Positions 7,833 to 17,589 of a stretch of 64,000 nt of DNA are shown here, piece by piece. Source of the stretch: Streptomyces plumbidurans (GTDB lineage Bacteria; Actinomycetota; Actinomycetes; Streptomycetales; Streptomycetaceae); contig NZ_JAFJSY010000001.1 in assembly GCF_019857225.1 (NCBI RefSeq), forward strand, positions 1 to 64,000. Reading direction: 5' to 3'. Positions within the stretch are counted from its first letter, which is position 1. Each line of letters starts with the position of its first letter. The notes under the pieces are model-generated. The model saw only the letters and a program-made list of their open reading frames with translations, was not told the DNA's origin and made no database searches. The position numbers were made by a program, and so were the translations under genes.

Positions 7833-8912
7833 ATGAGCGCCCTCTTCCAGCCCTTCACCCTGCGCGAAGTGACCATCCCGAACCGGGTCTGGATGGCCCC
7901 GATGTGCCAGTACTCGGCCGAGCCCGAGGGGCCCGGGACCGGCACTCCGAACGACTGGCACTTCACGCATCTCGCGGCCCGCGCGGCCGGTGGCACGGGT
8001 CTGATCCTGACCGAGGCCACGGCCGTGTCGCCCGAGGGCCGGATCTCCCCGTACGACCTGGGCATCTGGAACGACACCCAGGTCGAGGCGTTCCGCCGGA
8101 TCACCCGCTTCCTCGTCTCGCAGGGCACGGTGCCCGGCATTCAGCTGGCCCACGCCGGCCGCAAGGCCTCGACCGACCGCACCTGGACGGGCGGGGCGCC
8201 GCTCGGGCCGGACGCCGGCGGCTGGCAGCCGCTCGCGCCGAGCGCGGTCGCGTTCGACGAGCGGCATGCGGTGCCGACGGAGTTGACGGTCGATCAGATC
8301 GGGGAGATCGTCGGCCAGTTCGCGGACGCCGCGCGTCGCGCCCTCGCGGCAGGCTTCGAGGTCGCCGAGGTGCACGGCGCCCACGGGTATCTGATCAACC
8401 AGTTCCTCTCGCCGCATTCCAACCACCGCACCGACGCCTACGGCGGCTCGTACGAGAACCGCATCCGCTTCGCGCTCGAAGTCGTGGACGCCGTACGGGA
8501 GGTGTGGCCGGACGACAAGCCGCTGTTCTTCCGCATCTCGGCGACCGAGTGGCTGGAGGAGGGCGGCTGGACGGCCGACGACACGGTCCGCTTCGCCGCC
8601 GACCTCCAGGCGCACGGCATCGACCTGCTCGACCTCTCCACCGGCGGCAACGCCTCCGGCGTGCGCATCCCGGTCGGGCCGGGCTACCAAGTGCCGTTCG
8701 CGGCGCGGGTGAAGGCGGAGACGACGCTGCCGGTCGCGGCCGTGGGCCTGATCACCGAGACCGAGCAGGCCGAGAAGATCGTCGTCAACGGCGACGCGGA
8801 CGCGGTGCTCCTGGGCCGCGAACTCCTGCGCAACCCCTCGTGGGCCCGCCACGCGGCCCGCGAACTCGGCGCGGACGTGCATGTTCCGGAGCAGTACCAC
8901 CGGTCGGTGTAG
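7833..8912 (+). CDS. Old Yellow Enzyme family NADH:flavin oxidoreductase (YqjM-like)
   Basis: 359 residues, a single TIM-barrel domain that binds FMN. A-P-M-C-Q-Y (Cys25) is the redox-tuning Cys of the thermophilic-like/YqjM class, H-G-A-H-G-Y (His181 and His184) binds the substrate oxygen, and G-G-S-Y-E-N-R and L-G-R-E-L-L form the FMN phosphate pocket. The class reduces alpha,beta-unsaturated carbonyls and other electrophiles with NAD(P)H. It is divergent from the ArsR gene and followed by a strong hairpin at 8940-8968, so it is probably monocistronic. Confidence 0.92.
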   Translation: MSALFQPFTLREVTIPNRVWMAPMCQYSAEPEGPGTGTPNDWHFTHLAARAAGGTGLILTEATAVSPEGRISPYDLGIWNDTQVEAFRRITRFLVSQGTVPGIQLAHAGRKASTDRTWTGGAPLGPDAGGWQPLAPSAVAFDERHAVPTELTVDQIGEIVGQFADAARRALAAGFEVAEVHGAHGYLINQFLSPHSNHRTDAYGGSYENRIRFALEVVDAVREVWPDDKPLFFRISATEWLEEGGWTADDTVRFAADLQAHGIDLLDLSTGGNASGVRIPVGPGYQVPFAARVKAETTLPVAAVGLITETEQAEKIVVNGDADAVLLGRELLRNPSWARHAARELGADVHVPEQYHRSV

Positions 8913-8939
8913 CCGCCCGACCGGTGCACCGGTCTCCAG

Positions 8940-8968
8940 GGGCCGCCGTCCGCTGCGGACGGCGGCCC
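8940..8968. terminator. Rho-independent-type hairpin after the OYE gene
   Basis: Perfect 13-bp stem, GGGCCGCCGTCCG (8940-8952) and its complement (8956-8968), with a CTG loop, 27 bp after the stop. There is no T-tract, as is common in Streptomyces. Confidence 0.75.
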
Positions 8969-9064
8969 TCGACGTGCCGCCATGTCACGACTTGGGCACA
9001 TACCCTTCACCAACTGCCCACATCTGCGCATCATGCACGTCTGCACCAACGCACAGGGGGCCCT

Positions 9065-9685
9065 ATGCACGACGACGACCTGCTCAGATTCCACAACGGC
9101 GACACGCTCCACAACATCCCCGTCGTCCGGGAAGAGCAGCCACGCACATCGCCGTGGCGGACCGTGGGGATGGTGGCCGGTATGGCGGCTCTCGTGGGCA
9201 GTGCGGTCGGTCTGTCCTTCGGCCTCGGCGACCGCCACCACCCCGCGCAGACCGTGGCGGCCGCCAACACCTCGCCGCCGGCGTCCGCCACCACGACACC
9301 GTCGGCCCAGCCGGTCGTGACCGCCACGGCCACCGTGCAGGCTCCCACCCGGACGCAGACGGTGTACGCCGCACCCACCGACGTCGACGGCACGACCGCC
9401 GAGTCCGTGGTCGAGCAGTACTACGCCGCCGTCAACGCGCAGGACTACGCGTCCGCCTGGGCACTCGGCGGCAAGAACCTCAGCCCCTCCTACGACGCCT
9501 TCGTCGACGGCTACGCCGACACGACGTACACGCAGGCACAGGTCACCTCGACGGACGGGGAGACCGTGTACGTGCGCCTAGACGCCCTGCGCGACGACGG
9601 CAGCACCGCCGTCTACACCGGCAGTTACACCGTCGACACCGGCCGGGACGAGATCAGCCACGGCAACCTGGCCCAGGTCGACTGA
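9065..9685 (+). CDS. Single-pass membrane-anchored protein, extracellular domain of unknown function
   Basis: 206 residues. A cytosolic N-terminus (MHDDDLLRFHNGDTLHNIPV) leads to one hydrophobic segment at about 33-54 (TVGMVAGMAALVGSAVGLSF). A Thr/Ser/Pro/Ala linker follows, then an extracytoplasmic domain from about 110 (TTAESVVEQYYAAVNAQDYASAWAL) that looks like an NTF2/SnoaL or DUF4878-type alpha+beta cone. AGGGGG lies upstream of the ATG. No catalytic motif is visible. It converges with the PaaX gene. Confidence 0.68.
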   Translation: MHDDDLLRFHNGDTLHNIPVVREEQPRTSPWRTVGMVAGMAALVGSAVGLSFGLGDRHHPAQTVAAANTSPPASATTTPSAQPVVTATATVQAPTRTQTVYAAPTDVDGTTAESVVEQYYAAVNAQDYASAWALGGKNLSPSYDAFVDGYADTTYTQAQVTSTDGETVYVRLDALRDDGSTAVYTGSYTVDTGRDEISHGNLAQVD

Positions 9686-9711
9686 GGAACCGGGCCCGGC
9701 GGTCGGCCGGT

Positions 9712-10449
9712 TCAGCGCCCGATCCTCCCGGTGACCTCCCGCTGGAAGTCCCCGTACGCCGCACGCAGGGCCGCACCCGGCCAGTGGGCGGGGAGGAGTT
9801 CGGGCGGCAGCACGGGATCGGCCAGCAGATGGCGTACGACCGCGGCGAAGGCGGTGAACCGGTCGGCCGGGCGGTGCGCCTCGGCGACATGGGCCAGCAG
9901 ACCGCGGGCCGTCGCGGCCCAGGCGTCCAACGGCCAGAGCTGAGCGGCCAGTTCCCGCCCCGGCCGGTCGGGTCGTGTGGTGTACACCTGCGCCACCTGG
10001 TCCAGCTCGTCCGGGAGGGCGCGCCTGAGGTTGTCCGGGCGCAGCCACACCCCTTCGCGGAGTTCGGCCAGCCGCAGGGTGCTCAACCGGCCGCGCAGCT
10101 CGGCGCGTTCGGCGGGGCCCCGCCCCGTCGCGGTGATCACCACCATCTCCCAGTCGCCACGCCACGCGCGCGTGCGCGCCTCCACCGCTTCGTCCTGGCG
10201 GCGCTGGCGCTCCAGCAGACGGTCGCTGAGCCCGTAGACGGCATCGGTGCGCCGCAGGTCACCGGCGGCCACCATCCGGCTGAGCGCGGCACGCAGCGTG
10301 GAACCGCCGACGCCGAAGGGCTCCACCGCGCGGACGAGCTCCTTGACCGGCAGCTCCGGCGGATGGGTGCCGAGCAGCAGGCTCAGCACGACCGACCGCG
10401 CGGACAGCGGCGGCAGATCGGCCTGGACCGGCTGCGGTGACACGTTCAT
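9712..10449 (-). CDS. PaaX family transcriptional regulator
   Basis: 245 residues. The winged-helix N-terminus (SARSVVLSLLLGTHPPELPVKELVRAVEPFGVGGSTLRAALSRMVAAGDL) is followed by the PaaX C-terminal region with WRGDWEMVVIT and GVWLRPDNLRR. PaaX-type proteins repress aromatic-acid or acyl-CoA degradation genes and respond to CoA thioesters. It is divergent from an AidB-like acyl-CoA dehydrogenase, a likely target. ATG at 10447-10449 preferred; a GTG six bases upstream is possible. No Shine-Dalgarno: a TAAGGT -10 lies 7 nt ahead, so the mRNA is probably leaderless. Confidence 0.85.
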   Translation of the reverse strand: MNVSPQPVQADLPPLSARSVVLSLLLGTHPPELPVKELVRAVEPFGVGGSTLRAALSRMVAAGDLRRTDAVYGLSDRLLERQRRQDEAVEARTRAWRGDWEMVVITATGRGPAERAELRGRLSTLRLAELREGVWLRPDNLRRALPDELDQVAQVYTTRPDRPGRELAAQLWPLDAWAATARGLLAHVAEAHRPADRFTAFAAVVRHLLADPVLPPELLPAHWPGAALRAAYGDFQREVTGRIGR

Positions 10450-10452
10450 GGT

Positions 10453-10467
10453 CACGTACCTTACGTG
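10453..10467. promoter_or_regulatory. Palindrome over the PaaX -10 region
   Basis: CACGTA-CCT-TACGTG is a perfect 6-bp inverted repeat. On the minus strand it contains the TAAGGT -10 box that ends 7 nt before the paaX-type ATG. It may be the self-operator. A second wider repeat, GTTGCA (10477-10482) with TGCAAC (10507-10512), lies nearer the dehydrogenase start. Confidence 0.45.
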
Positions 10468-10520
10468 CGCGTTCTTGTTGCATCATTGCTACGACCGCAG
10501 AAAAGGTGCAACATGGCTGC

Positions 10521-12188
10521 ATGGCCTCGACACCCTCCACCGCGCAGCCCCGGCAGCCGTACGCCACGCACGACGTCACCAACCAGCCCCCGGACCTGGC
10601 GCCCTACGACGCCGCCGAGGACACCGCCCTGCTGGAAGGCCTGCGCCGCGAGGGCGCCGAGTGGGCCGAGGAGGGCATCCGGCGGCTGGGGCTGCGGGCG
10701 GGCAGCGCCGAGGCGCAGGAGTGGGCCGAGCTGGCCAATGTGCACGAGCCCGTGCTGCGTACCCACGACCGGTACGGCAACCGCATCGACGAGGTCGACT
10801 TCCATCCGAGCTGGCACCACCTGATGCGGGCCGCGGTCGCCGAGGGCCTGGCCGGCGCGCCGTGGGCGGACGAGCGGCCCGGCGCGCATGTCGCCCGCAC
10901 CGCGGGCGGACTGGTGTGGGGGCACACCGACGCCGGGCACGGCTGCCCGACCTCGATGACCTACGCGGCCGTGCCCGCCCTGCGCGCCCAGCCCGACCTC
11001 GCGAAGATCTACGAGCCGCTGCTGACCTCGCGGGAGTACGACCCGGAGCTGCGGGTGCCGACCGAGAAGCCCGGTCTGCTCGCCGGCATGGGGATGACCG
11101 AGAAGCAGGGCGGCTCCGACGTCCGTACGAACACGACCACGGCGTGGCCGACCGCCGAGCCCGGCATGTACCAGCTGCGCGGGCACAAGTGGTTCACCTC
11201 GGCGCCGATGTGCGACGTGTTTTTGGTGCTGGCGCAGGCACCGGAGGGGCTGTCGTGCTTCCTGGTGCCGCGGATTCTGCCCGACGGCAGCCGCAACACC
11301 TTCCGCATCCAGCGGCTCAAGGACAAGCTGGGCAACCGGTCCAACGCTTCGTCGGAGCCGGAGTTCGACGGCACTCTGGCGTGGCTGGTCGGGCCCGAGG
11401 GGCGGGGTGTGAAGACCATCATCGAGATGGTCAACTGCACCCGGCTCGACTGCGTGATGATGTCGGCCACGCTGATGCGCAAGACGCTCGTCGAGGCGGG
11501 GCACCATGTGCGTCACCGCAGCGCGTTCGGCGCGCGGCTGATCGACCAGCCCCTGATGCGCAACGTCCTGGCCGACCTCGCTCTGGAGTCGGAGGCCGCG
11601 ACGACCCTCACGCTGCGGCTGGCGGGCGCGGCGGACCGGGCGGTGCGCGGGGACGCCGCTGAGAGCGCGTTCCGGCGGATCGCGACCGCCGTCGGCAAGT
11701 ACTGGGTGACCAAGCGGGGCACGGCCTTCACCGCGGAGGCCCTGGAGTGCCTCGGCGGCAACGGCTATGTGGAGGAGTCGGGCATGCCCCGGCACTACCG
11801 CGAGGCTCCTCTGCTGTCCATCTGGGAGGGCTCCGGGAACGTCAACGCCTTGGACGTGCTACGGGCGTTGAAGCGGGAGCCGGCCACCGCGCAGGCGCTG
11901 TTCGACGAACTCGCCCTGGCGCGTGGGGCGGACGCCCGGCTGGACGCCGCCGTGCAGCGGCTGGAGGGTCAGCTCGCGGCCGGCTCGGAGTCCGGCGCGC
12001 GCCGCCTGGTGGAGCAGATGGCCCTCACCCTGCAGGCCTCCCTCCTGGTCCGGCACGCCCCGGCCGCCGTCGCCGACGCCTTCTGCGCCACCCGGCTGGG
12101 CGGCGACTGGGGACACGCCTTCGGCACGCTGCCGGACACGGCCGATCTGGACGCCGTACTGAACCGCGCCCTGCCGGACGGGAGTTGA
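10521..12188 (+). CDS. AidB-like acyl-CoA dehydrogenase family flavoprotein
   Basis: 555 residues, the length of E. coli AidB (about 540) rather than the about 390 of ordinary acyl-CoA dehydrogenases. G-M-G-M-T-E-K-Q-G-G-S-D-V is the flavin/substrate signature and the region E-C-L-G-G-N-G-Y-V-E-E-S-G-M-P-R-H-Y-R-E-A-P matches the C-terminal FAD domain, followed by W-E-G-S-G-N-V-N-A-L-D. AidB binds DNA and FAD in the alkylation response. Here the divergent PaaX regulator and the lack of ada/alk genes suggest a metabolic role instead, perhaps acyl-CoA oxidation (inference). Start chosen at MASTPS; a GTG at 10506 is possible. Confidence 0.85.
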   Translation: MASTPSTAQPRQPYATHDVTNQPPDLAPYDAAEDTALLEGLRREGAEWAEEGIRRLGLRAGSAEAQEWAELANVHEPVLRTHDRYGNRIDEVDFHPSWHHLMRAAVAEGLAGAPWADERPGAHVARTAGGLVWGHTDAGHGCPTSMTYAAVPALRAQPDLAKIYEPLLTSREYDPELRVPTEKPGLLAGMGMTEKQGGSDVRTNTTTAWPTAEPGMYQLRGHKWFTSAPMCDVFLVLAQAPEGLSCFLVPRILPDGSRNTFRIQRLKDKLGNRSNASSEPEFDGTLAWLVGPEGRGVKTIIEMVNCTRLDCVMMSATLMRKTLVEAGHHVRHRSAFGARLIDQPLMRNVLADLALESEAATTLTLRLAGAADRAVRGDAAESAFRRIATAVGKYWVTKRGTAFTAEALECLGGNGYVEESGMPRHYREAPLLSIWEGSGNVNALDVLRALKREPATAQALFDELALARGADARLDAAVQRLEGQLAAGSESGARRLVEQMALTLQASLLVRHAPAAVADAFCATRLGGDWGHAFGTLPDTADLDAVLNRALPDGS

Positions 12189-12223
12189 GCCGGACGTCGG
12201 GGAGTTGAGCCGGACGTCGAAGG

Positions 12224-12748
12224 TCAGTGACGCGTGCGCCGCGTGTTGTGCGGCGGCCACGACATCGTGAGTTCGCCGCCCTCGGGCAGTGCGTGCCAGC
12301 GCGCGGCGAACGCGTCCAGGCGTAGCAGGATCCGCTCGACGAGCTGCGGCTCACCGAGGTCCGGCGCCCGCGACGCGAACCACTCGGGAAGCTCCGGGCT
12401 CAGCCCCGCGCGCAACCGCCACAGCGGATCGCACAGGCAGGCCAGGGTCTCGGAGCGGGCCATGTCGGCGCGCTCGGCGCCGCTCGGCCGGTGCTTCGCC
12501 TCACGCCGCGCCTGACGCCTTCGGACCGCGGGATCGGCCGGCCACAGGATGGTGCTGCGACCGGCCGCGAGCCTGCCGAACACACCGCCGGACAGCCCCG
12601 CCTCGGCCTCGACGAGGAAGTGCACCGCGTCATGGGGCAGCCAGTCGTCGTAGCCCGGCCCGTGCCGCGGCGCCAGTTCCGGCCCGTGTTCGCGCACGAC
12701 GCTGATCCGGTAGCGGCGCCCCGGCACCTTGGTGAACGTCACATGCAT
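12224..12748 (-). CDS. Conserved hypothetical protein
   Basis: 174 residues, soluble, beta-rich N-terminus (MHVTFTKVPGRRYRISVVREHG), then YDDWLPHDAVHFLVEAEAGLSGGVFGRLAAG, an Arg-rich helix, and a C-terminal half with many Trp and Leu. The motif D-W-L-P-H-D-x-x-H-F-L-V-E occurs in a widespread but uncharacterised family that I recall without a function. No enzyme motif can be assigned. A TACGTT -10 lies 6 nt before the ATG with no Shine-Dalgarno, so it is probably leaderless. Confidence 0.7.
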   Translation of the reverse strand: MHVTFTKVPGRRYRISVVREHGPELAPRHGPGYDDWLPHDAVHFLVEAEAGLSGGVFGRLAAGRSTILWPADPAVRRRQARREAKHRPSGAERADMARSETLACLCDPLWRLRAGLSPELPEWFASRAPDLGEPQLVERILLRLDAFAARWHALPEGGELTMSWPPHNTRRTRH

Positions 12749-12953
12749 GGCCGAAACGTAGCTCCGGCTGCGCAGAGATCCCAGCGAATTACCGCTCGTG
12801 AGGGGAGCGGCCCCCGGTGCAACCGCTCGGTGAACCAGGGGCGAATTCTGGCTTCTCTCATGGTCGGAAGCCGGACAGGATGGCGGTCGCGGTCCTGTGG
12901 CGCGCCTAGGATCACAGGCGCCGCCTCGTTCGTACGACCCCGGGAGGACCGGC

Positions 12954-14207
12954 ATGCCCGAAGCCGCAGTCGGCACCGCAGCCGGCACCGGCCCCGCAGC
13001 GCCCCCGCCCCGTCCGGCACGGCGGCGCACCCTGCTGCTCACCGGCGGTGCGCTGGCCGTGGCGGCAGCGGTGGTGGCCGCGGCGCTGGCGGCCGGCGGC
13101 TCCGACGGCCGTCGCACGGCGCGCGCCTCCGACGGCCTGCGGCACACCACCGTCGAGATCACCTCCGCCGCCTGCGGCCGTGGCTGGACGCACCCCGCCG
13201 CCGGAAAGCAGGTCTTCGACCTGCACAACACGTCGAGCGTGGCGGCCGAGGTCTATCTCACCGACCCGGCGTCGGGCGCGGTCCACGGCGAGGTCGAAGG
13301 GCTGGCGCCGGGCACCACACGCCCGCTCCGGGTGACCCTCGGCAACGGCAGCTACGCCTTCAAGTGCGTGTCCGACGACGCCGACGCCGTCACCGGCCCC
13401 ACCGTGCGTGTCACCGGCGGGAAGGCGAAGGGCGGTCCGGCCGCGGTGCCGGTGACCCAGCAGGACCTGATCCCGCCCACCCTCGCCTACCAGAAGTGGA
13501 TCGGGGCCCGCACGGTCGAACTGGCCGAGAAGACGGACACGTTGCGTGACGCGATCGACCGCGGCGATCTCACGGCCGCCCGCAAGGACTGGCTCACCGC
13601 ACACCTGGTGTACGAGCGGATGGGCGCGGCCTACGGCACCTTCGGCGACGCGGACCCGGCGATCAACGGCACCACGGCGGGCCTGGCCGGCGGCGTGCAC
13701 GACAAGGACTTCGCCGGGTTCCACCGGGTGGAGTACGGGCTGTGGCACGGCGAGTCGGCGAGCGCTCTGCGCGGCCCGGCAGCCCGGCTCGCGGGGGCCG
13801 TGCACGATCTGCGCGACGGCTGGCCGGACCAGCGGATGGATCCGGCCGACGTGGGCCTGCGCGCGCACGAGATCCTGGAGAACACCGTGCAGTTCGAGCT
13901 GACCGGCCGTACCGACTACGGCAGCGGCACCAACCTCGCCACCGCCCGCGCCAACCTGGACGGCACCGCCGAACTGCTCGGGCGGCTGCGGCCGCTGCTG
14001 AAGACCCGCGCCGTCGGCCTGTCGGGCATCGACACCTGGATGGCCCGCACCGAGCGCACGCTCGACGGCTTCGACCACGACGGCCACTGGACGCCGCTGG
14101 ACCGGCTGACCCGCGCCCAGCGGGAGAAGGTCGACGCGGACCTGGGCGAGCTGGTCGAGCGGCTCGCCGACGTGGCCGCCCTCACGGACGTACGGAGGAC
14201 CGCGTGA
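12954..14207 (+). CDS. efeO: Iron uptake lipoprotein-like EfeO (cupredoxin plus M75 imelysin domain)
   Basis: 417 residues. A signal/anchor segment at about 25-48 follows a basic RRR. An N-terminal cupredoxin-like domain ([12 protein letters not shown] to [11 protein letters not shown], about 65-155) is joined to a C-terminal M75 domain (about 168-410) carrying HLVYE (217-221) and the HXXE motif H-R-V-E (257-260), the proposed metal site. EfeO is thought to bind extracellular iron for the EfeU permease. GGGAGG precedes the ATG. The stop overlaps the efeB GTG by 3 bases (GTGA), so the two are translationally coupled. No efeU gene is in view. Confidence 0.92.
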   Translation: MPEAAVGTAAGTGPAAPPPRPARRRTLLLTGGALAVAAAVVAAALAAGGSDGRRTARASDGLRHTTVEITSAACGRGWTHPAAGKQVFDLHNTSSVAAEVYLTDPASGAVHGEVEGLAPGTTRPLRVTLGNGSYAFKCVSDDADAVTGPTVRVTGGKAKGGPAAVPVTQQDLIPPTLAYQKWIGARTVELAEKTDTLRDAIDRGDLTAARKDWLTAHLVYERMGAAYGTFGDADPAINGTTAGLAGGVHDKDFAGFHRVEYGLWHGESASALRGPAARLAGAVHDLRDGWPDQRMDPADVGLRAHEILENTVQFELTGRTDYGSGTNLATARANLDGTAELLGRLRPLLKTRAVGLSGIDTWMARTERTLDGFDHDGHWTPLDRLTRAQREKVDADLGELVERLADVAALTDVRRTA

Positions 14208-15427
14208 ACCCGATGGACGGCGTCGGACGCCGGGGCTTCCTGGCCGGCGCGGCGGCCGTGGCCGGAACGGGCCTGGTGGCCGCCGATCATGGCGCCGCCT
14301 CCGCAGCGGCACAGCCCGCCGAGAGCGGCCGCGTGGCCTTCCACGGGCGCCACCAGGCCGGCGTCCTCACCCCGCCGCAGCGGGCCACGGCGTTCGTGTC
14401 GTTCGACGCGACCGCCGAGAACCGCGGCGAACTGGCCGATCTGCTGCGCACGTTGACCGACCGGGCCCGGATCCTGACCGCCGGTGGCAGCCCCGACGAA
14501 CTGGGCATCACCGCCCCGCCCGCCGACTCCGGCACGCTCGGCCCGGACGTTCCGGCGGACGCCCTGACCGTCACCGTCGGCGTCGGCGCTTCGCTGTTCG
14601 ACGACCGCTACGGCCTGGCCGCCCGCAAGCCCCACCGGCTGACCGCCATGCCGTCGTTCCCCGACGACGACCTGGACGCCGACTGGTGCCACGGCGATCT
14701 GAGCGTGCAGTTCTGCGCACCCCACCAGGACACGGTGCTGCACGCGCTGCGGGACGTCGCCCGGCACACCCGGGGCGGCATGCAGGTGCGCTGGCGCATG
14801 GACGGCTTCGTCAGCCCGTCGCGTCCCTCGGGCACACCCCGCAACCACATGGGCTTCAAGGACGGCATCGCCAACCCCGACCGGGGCGACCGGCGCGCGA
14901 TGGACCGTCTGGTGTGGGTGGGCACCGGCTCGGGCGAGCCGGACTGGGCGGTCGGCGGCAGCTATCAGGTCATACGGCTGATCCGCATGCTGGTGGAGTT
15001 CTGGGACCGGGTCTCCCTGACGGAGCAGGAGCGGATGTTCGGCCGCGCCCGGGACAGCGGCGCTCCCCTGGACGGCCGCCACGAGAAGGACACCCCCAAC
15101 TACCCGCAGGATCCCCAGGGCGAGGTGATCCCGCTGGACAGCCACATCCGGCTGGCCAATCCGCGCACGGCGGCCACGGAGGAACAGCGCATTCTGCGCC
15201 GCGCCTACAACTACGACCGCGGCACGGACAGCAACGGCAACCTGGACATGGGCCTGCTGTTCTGCTGCTACCAGCAGGATCTCGCCCGCCAGTTCGAAAC
15301 CGTGCAGAAGCGGCTGGCCGGGGAGCCGCTGGTCGACTACATCAGCCCGTTCGGCGGCGGTTACTTTTTCGCCCTGCCCGGTGTGCGCGACGCCTCCGAC
15401 TGGCTGGGACGCGCTCTGCTGACCTGA
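14204..15427 (+). CDS. efeB: Deferrochelatase/peroxidase EfeB, Tat-exported DyP-type
   Basis: 407 residues. The Tat motif is R-R-G-F-L-A-G at residues 9-15, followed by a hydrophobic stretch. The DyP fold is shown by G-F-K-D-G-I-A-N-P (the GxxDG distal motif) and [10 protein letters not shown], which carries the proximal heme His. EfeB oxidises iron or removes it from heme outside the membrane and feeds EfeO. GTG at 14204 chosen because GGAGG (14194-14198) is correctly spaced and it overlaps the efeO stop. An ATG three codons on is possible. Confidence 0.92.
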   Translation: MNPMDGVGRRGFLAGAAAVAGTGLVAADHGAASAAAQPAESGRVAFHGRHQAGVLTPPQRATAFVSFDATAENRGELADLLRTLTDRARILTAGGSPDELGITAPPADSGTLGPDVPADALTVTVGVGASLFDDRYGLAARKPHRLTAMPSFPDDDLDADWCHGDLSVQFCAPHQDTVLHALRDVARHTRGGMQVRWRMDGFVSPSRPSGTPRNHMGFKDGIANPDRGDRRAMDRLVWVGTGSGEPDWAVGGSYQVIRLIRMLVEFWDRVSLTEQERMFGRARDSGAPLDGRHEKDTPNYPQDPQGEVIPLDSHIRLANPRTAATEEQRILRRAYNYDRGTDSNGNLDMGLLFCCYQQDLARQFETVQKRLAGEPLVDYISPFGGGYFFALPGVRDASDWLGRALLT

Positions 15428-15629
15428 CCCGGTCCGATGGTTTTCGGCCAAGGACAGACCAAAGGACCAAGAACTGATCAAGGGGTGATGAGGATTTCCT
15501 GACCGAACATTCGCTGCGGCGTCATTGCCGCTCCCCCGCTCGGCCGCCACCATGGCCCAGGATCGTCATCGATGTCATGGCCACCGACGCCGTGGCAGTG
15601 GAACTCGGTTCACCGGAAGGCGAGACAGC

Positions 15630-17525
15630 ATGATCGGCACAGGCAGATCCTCAAGGGCGAGGCGCCGGCTGGCGCGCGCGGGCGCCCTGCTCGGCGCGGC
15701 AGCCCTGGCGAGCGCGGGCGGGACGTTCCCCGCCTCGGCGTCCTCCGCACACGGCGGCCACGGCCACCACGACCCGCACACCGCGACGCCGATCAAGCAC
15801 GTCGTGGTCATCTTCGACGAGAACAACTCGTTCGACCACTACTTCGCCACGTACCCGAAGGCGGCCAACACCGACGGCACCAGGTTCAAGGCCGCGCCGC
15901 ACACCCCGAAGGCGGACAACCTCCTCAACGCCGGGCTGCTGGAGAAGAACCCGAACCTCTACAAGCCCAAGCGGCTGGCCAGTTCGCAGGCCATGACCTG
16001 CGACCAGAACCATTCCTACGGCCCCGAGCAGTACGCGGCCAACGGCGGCAAGGCCGACAAGTACGTCGAGAACACCGAGGTCAACAAGTGCACCGGGCTC
16101 TTCGGCGAGCCCGGCCTGGTGATGGACTACTACGACGGCAACACCGTCACGGGGCTGTGGAACTACGCCCAGCACTACTCGCTCAACGACAGGTCGTTCA
16201 GCTCGACCTACGGGCCCTCGTCCCCCGGCGCGATCAACCTGGTCTCCGGCAACACCCACGGCATCATCTCCGTCGACCCGGCCTCCGGGACGGAGAACCC
16301 GAAGCAGACGTCCACGCCGGACCCGTACACCGTCGTCTCCCCCGACGCCAAGGGCGTCGGCACGATGATCAACGACCCGGACCCCGGCTACGACGACTGC
16401 TCGGACAAGGACCACACCGCGACCAACGCGCTGGGCGTCATGAAGGGCAGGAACATCGGTGACCTGCTCAACACCAAGGGCGTGAGCTGGGGCTGGTTCC
16501 AGGGCGGCTTCAGGCCCAGCACTCCCTGGGACGGCAAGCAGGGCCACTACGCGAAGTGCTCCGGCACCACCCACACCAACGTCGGCGGTGCGGCGTCGGT
16601 GGACTACAGCCCGCACCACGCGCCGTTCCAGTACTACAAGTCGACGGCCAACCCGCACCACCTGGCCCCGAAGAGCGTCGCGGAGATCGGCCACAACGGC
16701 CGGGCCAACCACAACTACGACCTGACGGACTTCGACGCCACGCTCAAGGCCGGCCACCTGCCGGCGGTCAGCTTCCTGAAGGCCGCCGAGTACCAGGACG
16801 GCCACGCCGGCTACTCGGACCCGATCGACGAGCAGCACTTCCTGGTGAACGAGATCAACGCGGTGCAGAAGTCGTCGCAGTGGAAGAGCACCGCGATCGT
16901 GGTCGCCTACGACGACTCCGACGGCTGGTACGACCACGTCGTCTCGCCGGTGCTCAACGGCTCCAAGGACACCGCCACCGGCTCCAACGGCAAGGCGACC
17001 GACAGCCCCGCCTGCCAGTCGGGTCCGGCCGCCGCGGGCGGCTACGCGGACCGCTGCGGCCCCGGCCCCCGTCAGCCACTGCTGGTCATCTCCCCCTACA
17101 GCAAGGTCAACTCGATCGACCACACGGCCACCGAGCAGACCTCGATCACCCAGTTCATCGAGAACAACTGGGGCACCGGCCGCATCGGTGACACCTCGTT
17201 CGACCGCCGGGCGGGCAGCCTGGGCGGCATGTTCGACTTCCGGCACCCGAACAACAAGCAGGTGCTGCTGAACTCGGACGGCTCGGTCAGGTCCGTGAGG
17301 GGCATCCCGCACCACAGCGTTTCGGCCACCTCCGTCTCGGCCCAGGGCGCCTACCCGCCCTACGTCCAGGACCTCAGGGCCCAGAACGTTGCCGACAGCG
17401 GCTCCCCCTCGCCGGCCGTGCCGATCGCCGTCGCCGCCGGTCTCGTGACAGCGGGCGCGACCGCCACCGCGTTCGCCCTGCACCGCCGCAGGCGGCGCCC
17501 CGGGCAGCCGACGGCCGCCCAGTAG
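15630..17525 (+). CDS. Secreted phospholipase C / acid phosphatase family phosphoesterase with C-terminal anchor
   Basis: 631 residues. Signal peptide at about 1-40 (RARRRLARAGALLGAAALASAGG ... ASA). The catalytic domain opens K-H-V-V-V-I-F-D-E-N-N-S-F-D-H-Y-F (about 56-72), the family's nucleophile/metal region; later Y-D-D-S-D-G-W-Y-D-H-V and Q-P-L-L-V-I-S-P-Y-S complete the alkaline-phosphatase-like fold. A hydrophobic helix followed by HRRRRRPGQ at the C-terminus suggests it stays anchored with the enzyme outside. It resembles non-haemolytic PLC and AcpA-like proteins; substrate class is uncertain. GGAAGG precedes the ATG. A 17-bp hairpin terminates it. Confidence 0.85.
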   Translation: MIGTGRSSRARRRLARAGALLGAAALASAGGTFPASASSAHGGHGHHDPHTATPIKHVVVIFDENNSFDHYFATYPKAANTDGTRFKAAPHTPKADNLLNAGLLEKNPNLYKPKRLASSQAMTCDQNHSYGPEQYAANGGKADKYVENTEVNKCTGLFGEPGLVMDYYDGNTVTGLWNYAQHYSLNDRSFSSTYGPSSPGAINLVSGNTHGIISVDPASGTENPKQTSTPDPYTVVSPDAKGVGTMINDPDPGYDDCSDKDHTATNALGVMKGRNIGDLLNTKGVSWGWFQGGFRPSTPWDGKQGHYAKCSGTTHTNVGGAASVDYSPHHAPFQYYKSTANPHHLAPKSVAEIGHNGRANHNYDLTDFDATLKAGHLPAVSFLKAAEYQDGHAGYSDPIDEQHFLVNEINAVQKSSQWKSTAIVVAYDDSDGWYDHVVSPVLNGSKDTATGSNGKATDSPACQSGPAAAGGYADRCGPGPRQPLLVISPYSKVNSIDHTATEQTSITQFIENNWGTGRIGDTSFDRRAGSLGGMFDFRHPNNKQVLLNSDGSVRSVRGIPHHSVSATSVSAQGAYPPYVQDLRAQNVADSGSPSPAVPIAVAAGLVTAGATATAFALHRRRRRPGQPTAAQ

Positions 17526-17537
17526 GAACACGTACGG

Positions 17538-17572
17538 CCGGGGGCCGCGGGCACAGTGCCCGCGGCCCCCGG
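17538..17572. terminator. Strong hairpin between convergent genes
   Basis: A 17-bp perfect inverted repeat (17538-17554 with 17556-17572) with practically no loop, all G/C apart from the A/T at the tip. It lies 13 bp after the phosphoesterase stop and 18 bp before the end of the convergent gene, so it probably stops both. Confidence 0.8.
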
Positions 17573-17589
17573 GGCTGTTCAGTCGTCTG

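Noticed and set aside
9688..9712. AACCGG...CCGGTT as a terminator between convergent genes
   Set aside because: The 6-bp stem with a 13-nt loop overlaps the PaaX stop codon and is common by chance at this GC content.
15600..15625. PHO box (GTTCACC) upstream of the phosphoesterase gene
   Set aside because: A single GTTCACC unit is present; PhoP needs at least two 11-bp direct repeats in register and I see no second unit.
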